From NCBI GenBank assembly GCA_003550305.1, contig QKYT01000269.1, positions 122,320 through 139,275 on the forward strand: a stretch of DNA of 16,956 nucleotides, read 5' to 3'. The position numbers and the translations under genes were made by a program. The notes under the pieces are model-generated. The model was not told where the DNA came from, did not search any database, and saw only the letters and a program-made list of their open reading frames with translations. Source of the DNA: Glomus cerebriforme. Lineage: Eukaryota; Glomeromycota; Glomeromycetes; Glomerales; Glomeraceae. Shown here piece after piece: positions 1 to 10,475 of this stretch (its first letter is position 1; each line of letters starts with the position of its first letter).

Positions 1-66
1 AGCGCTGCTAGAGGTATCATTAAAGGCCATTATCCAAGAGTTGTAAAACGAAAATAATGTGTATAT
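1..66 (-). pseudogene. Coding remnant, left copy (FSFYNSWIMAFNDTS)
   Basis: Read on the minus strand this gives 22 open codons, including FSFYNSWIMAFNDTSSSA, preceded by an in-frame TAA at 67-69. The inverted copy at 13768 onwards encodes FSFYNSWIMTFNDTSGSV. The differences are a mix of silent and conservative changes, which suggests both derive from a real protein. I do not recognise the family with certainty. The style resembles the linker between reverse transcriptase and RNase H in Rhizophagus LINEs, but that is only an impression. It is cut by the window edge. Confidence 0.4.
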
Positions 67-234
67 TTAAAAATAATAAAACACAAACAACCTAAACTAT
101 TTTATTAAACATTAAATAACAAGAGGAGCATTTTTTCTTAAGACCCTGAAGGCTGTCACCATAGTGAATGAAGCTTTCAGGTTGTGTTTTTGCTTTGTAA
201 AAAATTTGGAAAAAATTTTTCGGAAAAGAGTGGC
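1..234. repeat. Flank repeat, left copy of an inverted pair
   Basis: This stretch is found again, inverted, at about 13599-13850. By eye the two copies agree at roughly nine of ten bases, and most differences are C/T or G/A transitions. On the minus strand it starts right after the LINE's 3' target duplication, runs through a T- and A-rich non-coding part, and ends in a short conserved coding remnant at the window edge. In both copies a LINE 3' end abuts the repeat at the same point. The repeat may be part of a third mobile element; its full extent cannot be seen because the window starts inside it. Confidence 0.85.
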
Positions 235-251
235 CCTAAGCACAACCTCTA
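235..251. repeat. Target site duplication, 3' side of LINE-1
   Basis: The 17 bases cctaagcacaacctcta recur exactly at 8029-8045; an 18th base (t) also matches but merges with the poly(T) run. The two copies bracket the whole LINE. They are the hallmark of target-primed reverse transcription and fix both element ends. Confidence 0.93.
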
Positions 252-483
252 TTTTTTTTTTTTTTTTAACGATGCGATCTTGTGCAATAAGTTTATTAAA
301 ATTTTATCCATACAAATTAAAATAATAAAATACAAATAAAAATTAAACTATTGATCACTACCCCCCGGAACTAAAATTAGGGCTGACCCGGCACCATTTG
401 AAGAATCTGTGGAAACTGAACAAAATTCACAAGGCCAAAGGCGTCCCCACTTCAAAAATCAAAGGTCATATGTCAAGAAAGAT
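252..483 (-). other. LINE-1 3' UTR and poly(A) tail
   Basis: Read on the minus strand, the ORF2 stop TAA is followed by about 215 bases of 3' UTR, an AATAAA signal (292-297), the terminus CAAGATCGCATCGTT and 16 A residues (252-267). The piece cgcctttggccttgtg and the terminal 15-17 bases recur in LINE-2 and LINE-3, while the sequence between them is quite different. The conserved terminus is probably the part recognised by the reverse transcriptase. Confidence 0.8.
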
Positions 484-3400
484 TTAAAAATCCAGCCAAC
501 TATTACCATAGCGGCATGAATGTTCACACCATAAAACCCAAGAATTAGCTACATGTAAATTACAAAAAGAATAGTCATAATGAATGAAAGGAAAAACTAA
601 ATTCATAGGATTCACTAAATATTTACCACCACGTTTAACCTTATTATTAATATGCAAAGTTAACTCCTTTTTAACCAATAAATCACACCTTACCAACCAT
701 ATATCATTATATAAACTACCTTGAATATTATGAATAATCAATACAATAACCTGAGAAATAAAAGAAAAATCACAATTAAAACGACTAAACCAATTAACTA
801 AATCCTGAGGAATTAAACCTCTCATTAAATCACTAAATGTAAATTGAGAAGAAGATTCAACCAAATCCCAACAAGACAACGAACGTAATTGAGTAAATTG
901 AACAACAGTAAGAAAAATGTCCTTCTGACAATGTAAAATCCTAGAAATCTCTTGACAAGCATTAAATATAATGCGATCTACAACTGAGTGATAATGAGTT
1001 ATACAACCATAAATGAGAAAAGGTTTCTGAATGATTACAAGATAAACAAGTCCATGAAAGACTATTATACAAATAAGGCTTTCTAACTTTTAAGTTTTCT
1101 AGTACAGGAAGATCCAAAGTAAAACATTTCATTTTGAAAACTTTAAAACGTGAGCGATCAAAAGAAGTCTTATTACTATCCAAAGAAAAATCTAATAATT
1201 TCCAAGACATAGGCCAATTAATGGCATTACTCCTAGTTAAAGTAAGCACTTTCTTATTCCTGCTTAAATTAAGAAATTCATCGAATAATTGAGCATCGTG
1301 ATTGTGTTTAATAAATGAACGAATAGGCTGATCAATCACATGATTATTCCAAGAAATAAAGAACGTAGGTGTATCAACAAAAGAAGAATCTAAAACAAAA
1401 GAAGGAAGATTACAACCATCTTTTGCTAATTGGTCAGTATCAGCATTAAGTAAATCATTAGAATGAGATTTCACTTTATGAGTAATAATTGTAAGATAAG
1501 AGGCGTCCATGATAGTCTTAATAGCGATTCACAACAAATAATTTTTTGACTTTTCTAAATTGAACAAGAAATTATTTGAGTAACAAGTTAAACCATCCAG
1601 ACCACAAATAACATTTCACTATCTGTAAAAATATGAACCACACAATTAACAGGAACAGTACAGATAGCGGACAACACCGCAGCGATTTCAGCACGAGAGG
1701 AAAAAGGAAAATTTTTAAGAGAAGCATTGAATGAAGTACAGGGAGAAGTCAAATCAACTTGTTTCCAAGCAATGCCCATTTTCATATTAATAGAACCAGC
1801 ACCATACAGAGAACCATCAGTATAAAAACTAAGCGAATCAGCAGCTACAAATTGACGCTTATGTGACAGAAGATTCTGTCTAATGTCCTTATTTAAAACA
1901 AACTTAAGAAAGGGATCATGAAGCGACTCATCAAAAGCCAACAAAGGACTACCATTAGAAGCTTCATCTATGTTATCAACAGAAGAACCAAGGAAAAGAG
2001 ATTTCATGAGTGCATTAACTTCGAAAAGTGAAACTTTAAGGTCATACATAGGAGAAACAGGAGTACCCAATTTTGAAGGAAAACTACAAATTTTGATTAA
2101 ATCTTGCAAATAAAAAACTTGAGAACAAGAAACATTGCTTTCTATAAGCAGAATTGAAAGATTTGTCAGGATTATGTAAAACACATCCAGGGCAAGGTTT
2201 AACTATAGGTTTTAAAGAAGAAGGTGAAACATCAATAGAAGAGTCGCCAGAATAACTAAGGTGAATTTGAATCCAATGCTCAACGAGAAGTTTGTTAAAT
2301 TTCGCATATTTTTTAATAACTCTACCAATAATCGATGAAGATTGAGAATGAACCCACACAGAAACCCAATCTTTACTCTGACTATGAATGTCTGGACGCA
2401 CATATAATAACAATTCTTGAGAAGAATTCAAAAAAGGAAACCAATTAGGGTGGATACGTCATGAAGTGTCAGGTGAAAGCAAAACCAAATCAGCAAGCTT
2501 TTGAAACCACCAAGGAAGAAAATTGTTTGTAAAAAGATTAAACTTCCTTTTCACATCAATAAAATTCAATCAATCGACAATAATTGATCTAAGAATAAAA
2601 GTTGAAACTTTCTAACTTTTGTATAAACATAAGGTTTAAAGTATTTCTCCTTGAAAACGAATTGTAACGGGAGAGAACCACCACGAATAATATTCTTAAA
2701 ATGATCCGGAACAGAAAGAGTCAAATTGTTCAGCTTTAATAAAGAAGAAATAAAGGCTAACAGATTCTTTCTGTAACGCTTAACACAATGAGGAAGAATC
2801 CAATCTACTATAGGAGAAGATATTAAACCCTCTTTAGATTGCAATTGATGACACCTAATCAATGAAATATGACCCAGAAGACCATTATCGTTCAATTGTT
2901 TCAAAATATTAGAACTTTGAGCCCGCAACTGACAGTTATAAAGACAATTTAAATTGTAACCATGACCAGAATGAAGGAACGATGAAGGAAACGAAGACGC
3001 CAAACAAATTTTACGTTTGAAAAAAGTACAGAATGAAGAAGACAAATTGAAGCATTCATTCTTAGAAAGGACAGTAAGTTGAGAACGATATTCAATCTTA
3101 GGATACAAAACAGTATTAAAAATATAAACCAAATGTTTATCAGTAAGCCTTTATATTTCATAATGTTAACAGCTTGGGTGATATCAGTTTTGATCTGTGT
3201 TTTAACAAAAGAACGGTTAAAGTCGAGATTAACCCAAACTCCAAGAATCCTGACAGAGTGAGATTTGCGAACTGGAGTAATATCTAACGTTTCTGAACCA
3301 AAAGATAAAGAAACACTAGAAGACTGAGTATCCTTATTGAAAGTATCTTTAGTCATTAATAAAACAGACTTTAACTTATTGACTTGGATATTGTTCAAAT

Positions 3401-5967
3401 GGTAAAACTCATCGGCAATGGTTAAAATCGTTTCAAGATTCGATTTGGAATTCGAGAACCATGAGGTATCATCCATGTAAGCTTGGGAAGATACAGTTTC
3501 ACTAGATGTAAAAGATCAGATTTGGTAACATCAGGTCGCCAAGAATGAGCAATAGTATAACCCAAATGCTTGTGCAAATTAATTTCCGTTAATAAAGGAT
3601 CATAATAAATTGTCCATAAAAGAGGGGAGATTATTTCGCCTTGATCAATCCCTATTAAAACATCATAAGAATCAGTCAAACCATAGTGACCTATGATCTT
3701 GTTTGTTCGTCTAGTAAATAAATTCAAAATTAAATTCTGACAAGATTTTGGAATTTTAATTCGTTGCATGGCTTGTTCTAACATGTACAAGTTAACGCGA
3801 TCATACGATTTACTCAAATCCTGAAAAAGTAGCCACAATTCTTTATTGTTGTCAGATGCATCTTCCATCAACGCATTAATAATACGAAGTGGAGAGAAGG
3901 TCGAACCTTTAGGTAATCCAGCGTGGTTTCCACCTTTAAGAATATTAAACTGAGCAATAACAGTGGATAAACAATTGTTCACTAACTTAACCATAGCTTT
4001 ATGAAGAGTCTCTAAAAGTGTAATCGGATGAGTTCTATCTAGATTACATTCCCATTCAGATGGTTTTGGAATAGGATAAACTAAAGCCTCACGCCAACCA
4101 TCCGGAATATCATTACACACTAAGCATACACAAATTAACCGATGAATAGCTTTAAACATATTGGGTCCAACATGTTTCAACATTTCATTTGAGATCTTGG
4201 ATAAACCTGCCGCTTTGCCATTAGGTAAAGAATTAATGATAGAAGACCATTCGTCAACAGTAGGAGGAGACATAACAGAGGCATACCAAGCCTCATCAAC
4301 ATCATCTTGAGGTAAATACTGAGCAGACCAACGAGAATTAAGTACTTTAGGTTTATGGGAACCACCAGCAACCTTTTGAAAATGATCAATTAAACAAGAA
4401 TCAATCTCATCAGGATCTGTAACAAGACGCTTTTGATTATCACGAGACACTAACACATGATCTAATACAATGCGATGACGATTTCGATCAAGAATAGAAG
4501 AAATCATAGACTTTTGATTATTAACAAGATCATCACATCGCTTAGCGGTATAAAATTGAATCTGGTCAAGATGATATTTATCTTCTTCCAATTTGCATCT
4601 GACCCACGTAGCTTTAAATAAACTGACAATCAAAGGTTTAGCTTGGAAGACAGAGCAAAGAGGTAAATTGAATGGAAAGGTCAAAACAGGAAAAAAGTCC
4701 AATTTTCTAGAAATATTAGATAAAACCATTAAATAAGGAGAAATGAAATGATTTCAATTCACAGAAGAAGCCAAATTTGAATGAATAATTTTCTTATTTG
4801 TCAACTTCAACAACATCGAAGACAGAAGACGTAAATCATTGTGCCATGTAAGAAGCCATTTCGGAGTAATATTTTTAGCATCATTAGAAACTTTGATAAA
4901 GGGAAGATGAGTATGAGCAGCTTTCATAATGCCTTCTCTAATATGATCCCATGATTTATTCAATCCCTTTTTAGAACAGGGCATAGAAGATTCAGCAAGT
5001 CATGCATAACAGGAAACCCAATTATCAGTGAACTGTGCAAAGTTATTCCATTGTGAATCTGAGGTCTGATCATAAAGAAACTTTTCAACAAAAATCTTTT
5101 TTCTTTTGTTTGTTGAAGTAGAAGGAGCCTGAAAACCTTTTTTAATAAAATACGCAGAAACTATTTGATGATCAGTATAATAGATATGAGCTTTAAAAGT
5201 GTCAGCAAATACAAGAGAAGAAATAAATTAGAAGAAATCCAAATTAAATCTAAACGTTTAAAAATATTATTGCGAGACCATGTCTTGGAAGGAGATGAAT
5301 GAAATTGTGGCATAATATCAATAAAACCCTGATTGCGAACATGCTTGATAAGGTCGAATTTCTTTTTCCCTTTACGATTACGAGAAACAAGACAGTCTAA
5401 TTCATCAGGATTAGCATTAAAGTCACCCATTAAGATAATCTGATAATTATCTTTTCGTTTAGAAGCTAATAAAGAAAAAATATAATCATAACATTGTTGC
5501 TTGGAAGAATACTCTTGATCATGAGCTTGAATATAAATTTGAATAACGCATAATTTGCGTTTTCCTTTAAGAAAAAGATCAGCACAAATAATACGACCAA
5601 ATCTACCATAGATCTTTTGTACGTATTGAGCAATATCTTTGTGCATAATCAGACCAACACCACAAGAATCAGGGTGGTTATCATTACAATTCCACCAAGA
5701 AACAAAAGTATCATCATTATGATATAACAAATCCGCAGTACGAGTCTTTAATTTGGTTTCAGATAAACCACATATAGAAACATGTTTTTCATTAAGAAGA
5801 AACAAAACTTGTAATTGCTTAATATTATCATTTAAACCAGCTATATTGTTACTTATAATAGTAAAAGTGTTATCAATAAAATCTAATTGTTCATAATTAT
5901 CATAATTTACATCCAACTTGTACTCTAACGCAGATTGAGAAGTTGCATTTAAAGGTATAACACTCAT
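484..5967 (-). pseudogene. LINE-1 ORF2: endonuclease / reverse transcriptase / RNase H polyprotein, broken
   Basis: The polyprotein would be about 1,800 residues. The APE-like endonuclease (5967 to about 5160) shows SNNIAG, LSETKL, GDFNA, TWSRN, RLDLIW and, after a frameshift near 5225, the terminal TDH (5168-5176). The reverse transcriptase (about 4080-3460) shows VYPIPKPS, motif A FQDLSKSYDRV, motif B GIDQGEIISPLLW and the active site YMDD (3468-3479). RNase H shows YTDGS (about 1826-1812), SRAEIAAVL, FTDSEM and HSNDLLNADTDQLAK (about 1480-1415). A C-terminal CLSC...HLW zinc-like motif follows near 1050. In-frame TGA stops lie at 5000-5002, 4754-4756, 2459-2461 and 1529-1531. Frameshifts lie near 5225, 3510, 3140, 2565, 2150, 1600 and 1010. 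All catalytic residues looked for are still encoded. The start ATG overlaps the ORF1 stop, and the stop TAA is at 484-486. Confidence 0.92.
5964..5967 (-). promoter_or_regulatory. ORF1 stop / ORF2 start overlap (ATGA)
   Basis: The minus strand reads ATGA: TGA ends ORF1 and ATG begins ORF2. Such an overlap is known from several two-ORF LINEs, where ORF2 is made by termination and reinitiation. No pseudoknot or other enhancer is visible by eye. Confidence 0.8.
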
Positions 5968-7932
5968 TGATAAGGATTAGTGGAAAAAGATTCAGACATA
6001 GAAATATCATCTTGATAGGAAGCAAAGCTATCCAAATTTGTAGAAGAAGATTGAACCGGATTACCCATGTGACCAATAACAGCAGAAGGAGAAACATGAC
6101 GAGGTGAAAGAGGTGAAGTCAAAAGGTTATTCAAAGTGTCATTAATATTACTAAGCATACCGAAACTACTCTGAACTTGTGTCTCTAAATGAGAAATTTT
6201 ATCATCATTATTCACAGAAGAAACAGAAGTGGGAACAGACTTTGAGACCGGAAACGAATTATTGAGAATAGGAACAGGACCGGTGAAAACAAAATTATCT
6301 TGAACATGAGGAGGGACAGGTTTTGATGCAGCTGAAGGTCCATCAGAAGAGAATGACTTTACTCGTTTGCCATTACCATTAAATTCAGTATCAATCTCAG
6401 GGACAGCAGAAGAAAAAACAGAAGGAACATTAACTTTAAGTTCCACTGCCGAAAGGTGATCATTTAACATAGAAACTTGATTAACAAGGGTAGCAACCAT
6501 AGCTTCCAATTTATCAAGACGAGAAGCTTGAGCGAGGACAGTAGAGTTCGAAATATTGTTGGTATTAGAAATAGATGAAGTAGGTTTAGCCACAGAAGAG
6601 TCAGTACGTTTGACAGCATTATTCCATGGTCTACGAGAAACAGGTTTCAAAACACGTTGACCAGCTTTAGAAGGGTAGAACTAACTTTAGAAGGAGCAGC
6701 GCGAGCTTTAGCAGCGTCTGCATAAGAAAGATTGTCATACTTGGGATCATCCCAGTCACGAGCAGGCTCATTGTCGAGATAAGCAATATCATAAGAGGGT
6801 TGATAACCTTTAGGATTGATAGGTTGAACTTTAAACCAGCGATAAATCGATTGCCTTTGAAAGTTGGAGTCAGCAATAGCTTGTTTGCACTGAGCTTTGG
6901 AACAAGCACTGCGCAAGCAAATAAGAAGCAGACCCACATTCAGAGCAGGTTCTTTGAGATGGTTTACACCAGTAAACTACGTGGTTATTATGTAATTGGA
7001 AAGCAGTGAGTTTGGCAGCGCGTAGTTTGGCTTCACTACAGAAGGAAACATATGCAAAATGTTCCTTTTCATAACTATTGAATTTCTTAGGAATGAAACA
7101 AGTCATGCCGTCAACTTTTTTGAGAATATCCTTCAAATCATAAGTTGTAGTACCATGTGGTAGATGAGCGAGCTTCAACGAAAAGCTCTTTCGTAACTCA
7201 TGTTGTTCTACAGGAAGGTCCAAGGGGAAAAGACGAAAGGAAGTCTTCTGAAAGATATAACTCCATTGACCATCAAAGAACGATTTCGTCTTGTTACTTT
7301 CAAATGAGACAGTCACATGATAGTATAAACCTTTTACAACAAACTTAATAGACTTAATTGTGTCATGCTTAGCAATAGAAGCTTTTAGAACATCCTTATC
7401 AACATCTAACGGGACATTGATAAGCTTAAAAGAGTAATAATCAGTCGGGCTGGTGGTTGTGATATGTGTAACCAGTTTAAAAGAGGAAGTATCGTTATTA
7501 GAAATGTGGATAGTACATGCATATTCAGCCACCTGTTGTGTATCGAATGTAACATTAACATGTTTCACTGTAGAAATTGCTTTAATTGTCATAGAGATGA
7601 AACCATCATCATATTATAGGCATAAGTTTTCTTTTCAGCTTCGGACTCCCCAGGAATTTTCGCAAGAGCCAAAGCAACATGAATAGGTTTTTTCTTGGTA
7701 ATAGTTTGCCACTCTAAAGCAGGAGGAGGAGTAGGCAACGGATGAGAAGGGTTAGATGAATTATCATTACTAACTTTAGCTTTGCCTTTAGCAATAAATG
7801 AAATATTAGGCGCATGCAAAGAAGCATCCGCTCCAGTTAAAGGCGAAGAAGCAGAAAAGCAGCCGGGTTCATAATGTTGCTACTCCCACTTTGTGGAGTA
7901 GCGGAGGATGAAGTTGATTCAACTCCTTCCAT
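5964..7932 (-). pseudogene. LINE-1 ORF1: RRM and zinc-knuckle RNA-binding protein, broken
   Basis: The start ATG (7930-7932) follows an untranslated leader, and the stop TGA (5964-5966) overlaps the ORF2 ATG. The protein would have about 650 residues. It has a low-complexity Ser/Pro N-terminus, then two RRM-like folds: one around KLINVPLDVDKDVLKASI and one with KLAHLP and EHFAYVSF. A CCHC-type knuckle CSECGSASYLLAQC follows, with Tyr where the metal-binding His should be. Next come a WFKVQP / DWDDPKYDNLSYADAA section and a heptad-like stretch RLDKLEAMVATLVNQV, probably a coiled coil for multimerisation. The role would be to coat LINE RNA. Frameshifts lie near 7855 (one T short in a T run), 7595, 6905 and 6650. 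Assignment rests on motifs and on its position before ORF2. Confidence 0.85.
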
Positions 7933-8028
7933 AAATGTAACGAAAATAGAGTGTAAAGAAACTTAAACGAGAAAATTATTTATACTGCGGATTTGTTATA
8001 AAATTAAATTTTTCAAGCGTAAGTTTTT
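7933..8028 (-). promoter_or_regulatory. LINE-1 5' UTR
   Basis: These 96 bases lie between the target duplication and the ORF1 ATG. They start aggaaaaacttacgc on the minus strand and contain the TATA-like string cagtataaataa about 60 bases before the ATG. An internal promoter must lie here or further in if the element is autonomous, but no defined box can be assigned. Confidence 0.45.
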
Positions 8029-8045
8029 CCTAAGCACAACCTCTA
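8029..8045. repeat. Target site duplication, 5' side of LINE-1
   Basis: Exact copy of 235-251. On the minus strand it reads tagaggttgtgcttagg and is followed directly by the LINE leader. Confidence 0.93.
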
Positions 8046-8046
8046 T

Positions 8047-8273
8047 ATAATCATATCAGTTTTAGTCCCAAATTTTTATATAGTAAAATACTCCCTTTGT
8101 AGTCACAAATCGATTATAGTCACTATCACAGCAATTATTAGTCCCAATATAATAGTTAACATATAAAAATTTTCCTTTTTATAGTCACATTAATAGGACT
8201 TCGGATATTATATACTCATCAAATTTAACATAAAATTATTAAAAATTTAATATAAGTATTTTAACAAATTAAC
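8047..8273 (+). repeat. Non-coding segment with TATAGTCAC motifs, possible outer end of a pogo-like element
   Basis: No coding sequence is visible. It contains TTATAGTCAC at 8114-8123 and 8179-8188, TTTGTAGTCAC near 8090 and AGTCCC twice. The stretch from about 8176, tttttatagtcacatt then aggacttcgg, resembles the terminal part of the right arm at 12847 onwards (ctttataatcacaccc then gggactt). This may be the decayed outer terminal repeat of the left-arm element, making that element about 700 bp. It has no counterpart at the right arm, where sequence identity stops at 13358. Confidence 0.4.
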
Positions 8274-8871
8274 ACTTTTTTTAGAATTATATTTACTTCT
8301 TAATTTACTTTAATTAAGAAGTATAAATAAAAATAACACGTAAACACGTAAAAAGTCTTGTATAATTCTTTTTATATATTTGTATGTGACTGAAATAAAT
8401 TTACGTGTCTTTATGTGACGCATAATAAAACTATTTATAGTTGTGTAATTTTATTACATATTCGTGTACATGATTGAAATAAACATTTTACATTTATGTA
8501 ATTTTTTTACGTGACTGTATAACAAAGATTACATGTTCGTGTAATCTTAAAAAACTATATAATAAAGCTGCGACCGGCAGGTGGGTGGGAGAGATAAAGT
8601 TTTTTTTAGAAATTTTTGTTTTCACACTAATATTTTTGTATTAAACAATAAAAATTATAGTTATTTTACTTAAGATTTTTTTAAAAAAAAATTTTTTTAT
8701 TATAATATTATTTTTAGCTATTTTTAGTAAGAAATTTTTTAATATAATCACACCAATATAAAAATTTATTATATATGTGATTATATAGTAAAAACCCTTT
8801 TTATAAAACACCTCACTATAATTACAGTATTTAGTGGTCCCGAAGGGTGTTATTATAGAGGGGGACGATTG
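8274..8871 (-). mobile_element. Left inverted arm: non-autonomous pogo/Tc1-like element
   Basis: This AT-rich non-coding stretch matches 12836-13358 in inverted orientation; by eye well over nine of ten bases agree, apart from an extra stretch of about 60 bases near 8375-8435. Its inner end, read on the minus strand, is CAATCGTCCCCCTCTATAAT next to TA (8872-8873). CAGTCG-type ends with a TA target are typical of pogo-like elements. Inside are alternating TATAATCACA / TGTGATTATA copies (8743-8752, 8776-8785). The copy has no ORF, so it would need a transposase supplied from elsewhere. Confidence 0.6.
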
Positions 8872-8885
8872 TAGTAGTAATTTAG

Positions 8886-9167
8886 GATAAACTCAGTATT
8901 ATTGGCTATACTAATCAAGAAAAAGCAAAAGAAGCTAATGAAAATGCAAGAGCGCATCTCTGAAAGTTTGAGGAATTCCATAGTCCCTTAGAAGATGGTC
9001 TAGATATGATACTAGAGAAATTTGGCAAAGTGAAAGTAAAGAAAATTTGGTTTACTGGAGAGGGGCTTCTATTATTTCCAAAGGTCACTCTTTAACAATT
9101 GCATGAAATTTTCATAAAAAATTCAGCTGGTGCAGACTAGTGCCCATGTCTAGAACAGGTTAGTTAA
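8886..9167 (+). pseudogene. Unrecognised coding remnant
   Basis: One frame reads well over more than 80 codons: GYTNQEKAKEANENARAHL, stop, KFEEFHSPLEDGLDMILEKF, then VKKIWFTGEGLLLFPKVTL, stop, QLHEIFIKNSAGAD, stop, CPCLEQ. The in-frame stops are TGA (8961-8963), TAA (9093-9095) and TAG (9138-9140). The composition is protein-like, but I do not recognise a family. After CPCLEQ comes gttagt, which looks like a 5' splice site, so the remnant may be an exon end. It starts only 13 bases inside the TA that borders the left arm, so the arm's insertion probably cut the gene. Confidence 0.4.
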
Positions 9168-9447
9168 TCTATATTTTTTATTATGTAGGATATAACCCAA
9201 CAAAAAAATCTTCTGAGCTAATCACTAATTCAGATTAGTTAGATCAGTAGATAGAGTACCACCATTTTGTTTGATTGGTTAGTATTCTATCATCAGCTCT
9301 TGACATTAAGGTAAAAATAATATCTTGAGTCAGAAGTTTTCTAGCTATAAATCTACTGGATTTAAGTTACTGAATTATTGGTCTAGTTTTGATAAAACTT
9401 AAATGTCATATTAACTCTTGCTCTAATTGAGTTCAATTCAAATTTTC
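9168..9447. other. Non-coding stretch between two remnants, with a weak tRNA-like motif
   Basis: No open frame of note. At about 9238-9258 the sequence tagatcagtagatagag resembles the A box and D arm of a tRNA, and ggttagtattc about 35 bases later is a poor B box. The D stem does not pair, so this is not a functional tRNA; a tRNA-derived SINE relic is possible. Short inverted pieces (ctaatc / gattag) lie just before it. Confidence 0.25.
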
Positions 9448-10208
9448 TCAACTAATATAATCAGGTGATACAATGCCCACAAAATTCTTGACTTGAACAT
9501 TTGGATTAAGTGAAACAAGCTGATCTATGACTTCTTTGATAATATTATTATACCCTTTCAAATCAAGATACTTTAAATTAAAACATGAACCAGCAATTTT
9601 TTTGATAGTTATTTACAAAAGCTAAGACTGAGATGCTGGAGCCTTGGGCAAGAACAAATAACATCACAAATTGATATTTCAGAAAACTCTGTATGTTTAG
9701 AAATATTTAAACATTCTAATTTATGACATGAATTTGTGATTGCATATAGGCCTTCATCATTTTCTGCAAAACTATTACATAAAGCAGATATATTGAGATA
9801 CTTCAAATTTGGATATGATTTCGCTATTAGCTTTAGAACTTTACCAATAGACTCAGACTTCATACTTTCTCTAAAATCTAAATGAATTATATTTGTAAAC
9901 ATGCGCACAATGCCTCTGATTTTTTTATTTGAAAGTGAATTAAAGTCAGATATTTTAAAATGAGTTAGTTTTGAGCTATATAGTGATCTTTGTTTTCCTT
10001 TATGTACTAATTTTAAAAATCTTTCCAATTGAGATTATTTCTCCAATTCATCTTCCATTAGCTCAACGCGTTTCCATAGAATAGGAGCACCACATCTGTA
10101 CCACAATTGGAAAACAAATAGAGTGGGATAGAGGGATTTATCTATTATTAAAAAATATAAAATTTGTTCTAATACTTCTCCTATATTAAAAATGCTTGTA
10201 TATGCCAT
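9448..10208 (-). pseudogene. F-box / leucine-rich-repeat protein, broken
   Basis: The chosen start is ATG at 10206-10208. The N-terminus carries an F-box-like segment: GEVLEQILYFL, DKSLYPTLFVFQLWYRCG, PILWKRVEL. Then come LRR-like repeats of the AMN1/F-box type: [57 protein letters not shown], and after a frameshift [11 protein letters not shown]. An in-frame TAA follows MEDELEK (10029-10031), a frameshift lies near 9620, and the last frame ends at TGA 9448-9450. F-box/LRR proteins select substrates for SCF ubiquitin ligases; this family is greatly expanded in Rhizophagus-type fungi. With two breaks this copy is very probably dead. Confidence 0.8.
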
Positions 10209-10254
10209 GAATAATATATGCTGTATCTTTAATTGAAAAAAATAAATTACGCAA

Positions 10255-10475
10255 TCATGCAAAGTGTCTCTCAGCCTGCTCCAGACTAAGTCTTTTCAGT
10301 ATCTCATCTAATGCAAATGCTTGTAAACCACTATCCGCTTAACCTTTTTTTCAACTGTGCCTTCCTTTGTTACTTATGAGGAATAGTCTTTTGTTCTCTT
10401 ACTGTCTCAACTGAATCAGATTCTTCAGAAATCTCAGACAAATAAGAAGAACTCTTATACACAGTGTCTTTCAGC
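10255..10475 (-). pseudogene. Unrecognised coding remnant, acidic, with helical C-terminus
   Basis: On the minus strand one frame gives KDTVYKSSSYLSEISEESD then SVETVREQKTIPHK and a TAA. After a frameshift another frame gives GLQAFALDEILKRLSLEQ then AERHFA and TGA (10255-10257). The acidic serine-rich piece and the amphipathic last helix look protein-like, but I do not recognise a family. The 5' side is interrupted at the small GGATATCC-rich repeat that starts at 10476, so that repeat may have inserted into the gene. Confidence 0.35.

Larger units (their letters stand above)
252..8028 (-). mobile_element. LINE-1: near full-length non-LTR retrotransposon (APE-RT-RNase H type)
   Basis: An element of about 7.8 kb on the minus strand, bounded by an exact 17-18 bp target duplication. 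In order it has a 5' UTR (7933-8028), ORF1 (RRM-like and zinc-knuckle nucleic-acid-binding protein), ORF2 (APE endonuclease, reverse transcriptase, RNase H, C-terminal zinc motif), a 3' UTR with AATAAA, and a 16-base poly(A). The domain order fits the Tad/I-like groups of fungal LINEs. No 5' truncation is apparent, since the target duplication lies directly next to a leader in front of the ORF1 ATG. Both ORFs are interrupted many times, so this copy is dead, although the perfect target duplication argues for a fairly recent insertion. Names LINE-1 to LINE-4 are local labels only. Confidence 0.92.

Noticed and set aside
3079..3261. Plus-strand open frame of 60 codons, and other plus-strand frames at 6800-7686
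   Set aside because: They lie antisense to the LINE ORFs, which carry clear domain motifs on the minus strand; they are shadows.
9233..9310. Functional tRNA gene
   Set aside because: D stem and acceptor stem do not pair and the B box is poor.
10206..10262. Upstream start for the F-box gene at 10262
   Set aside because: The extra residues do not resemble an F-box N-terminus, and the region overlaps the end of the remnant at 10255-10475; ATG at 10206-10208 fits better.
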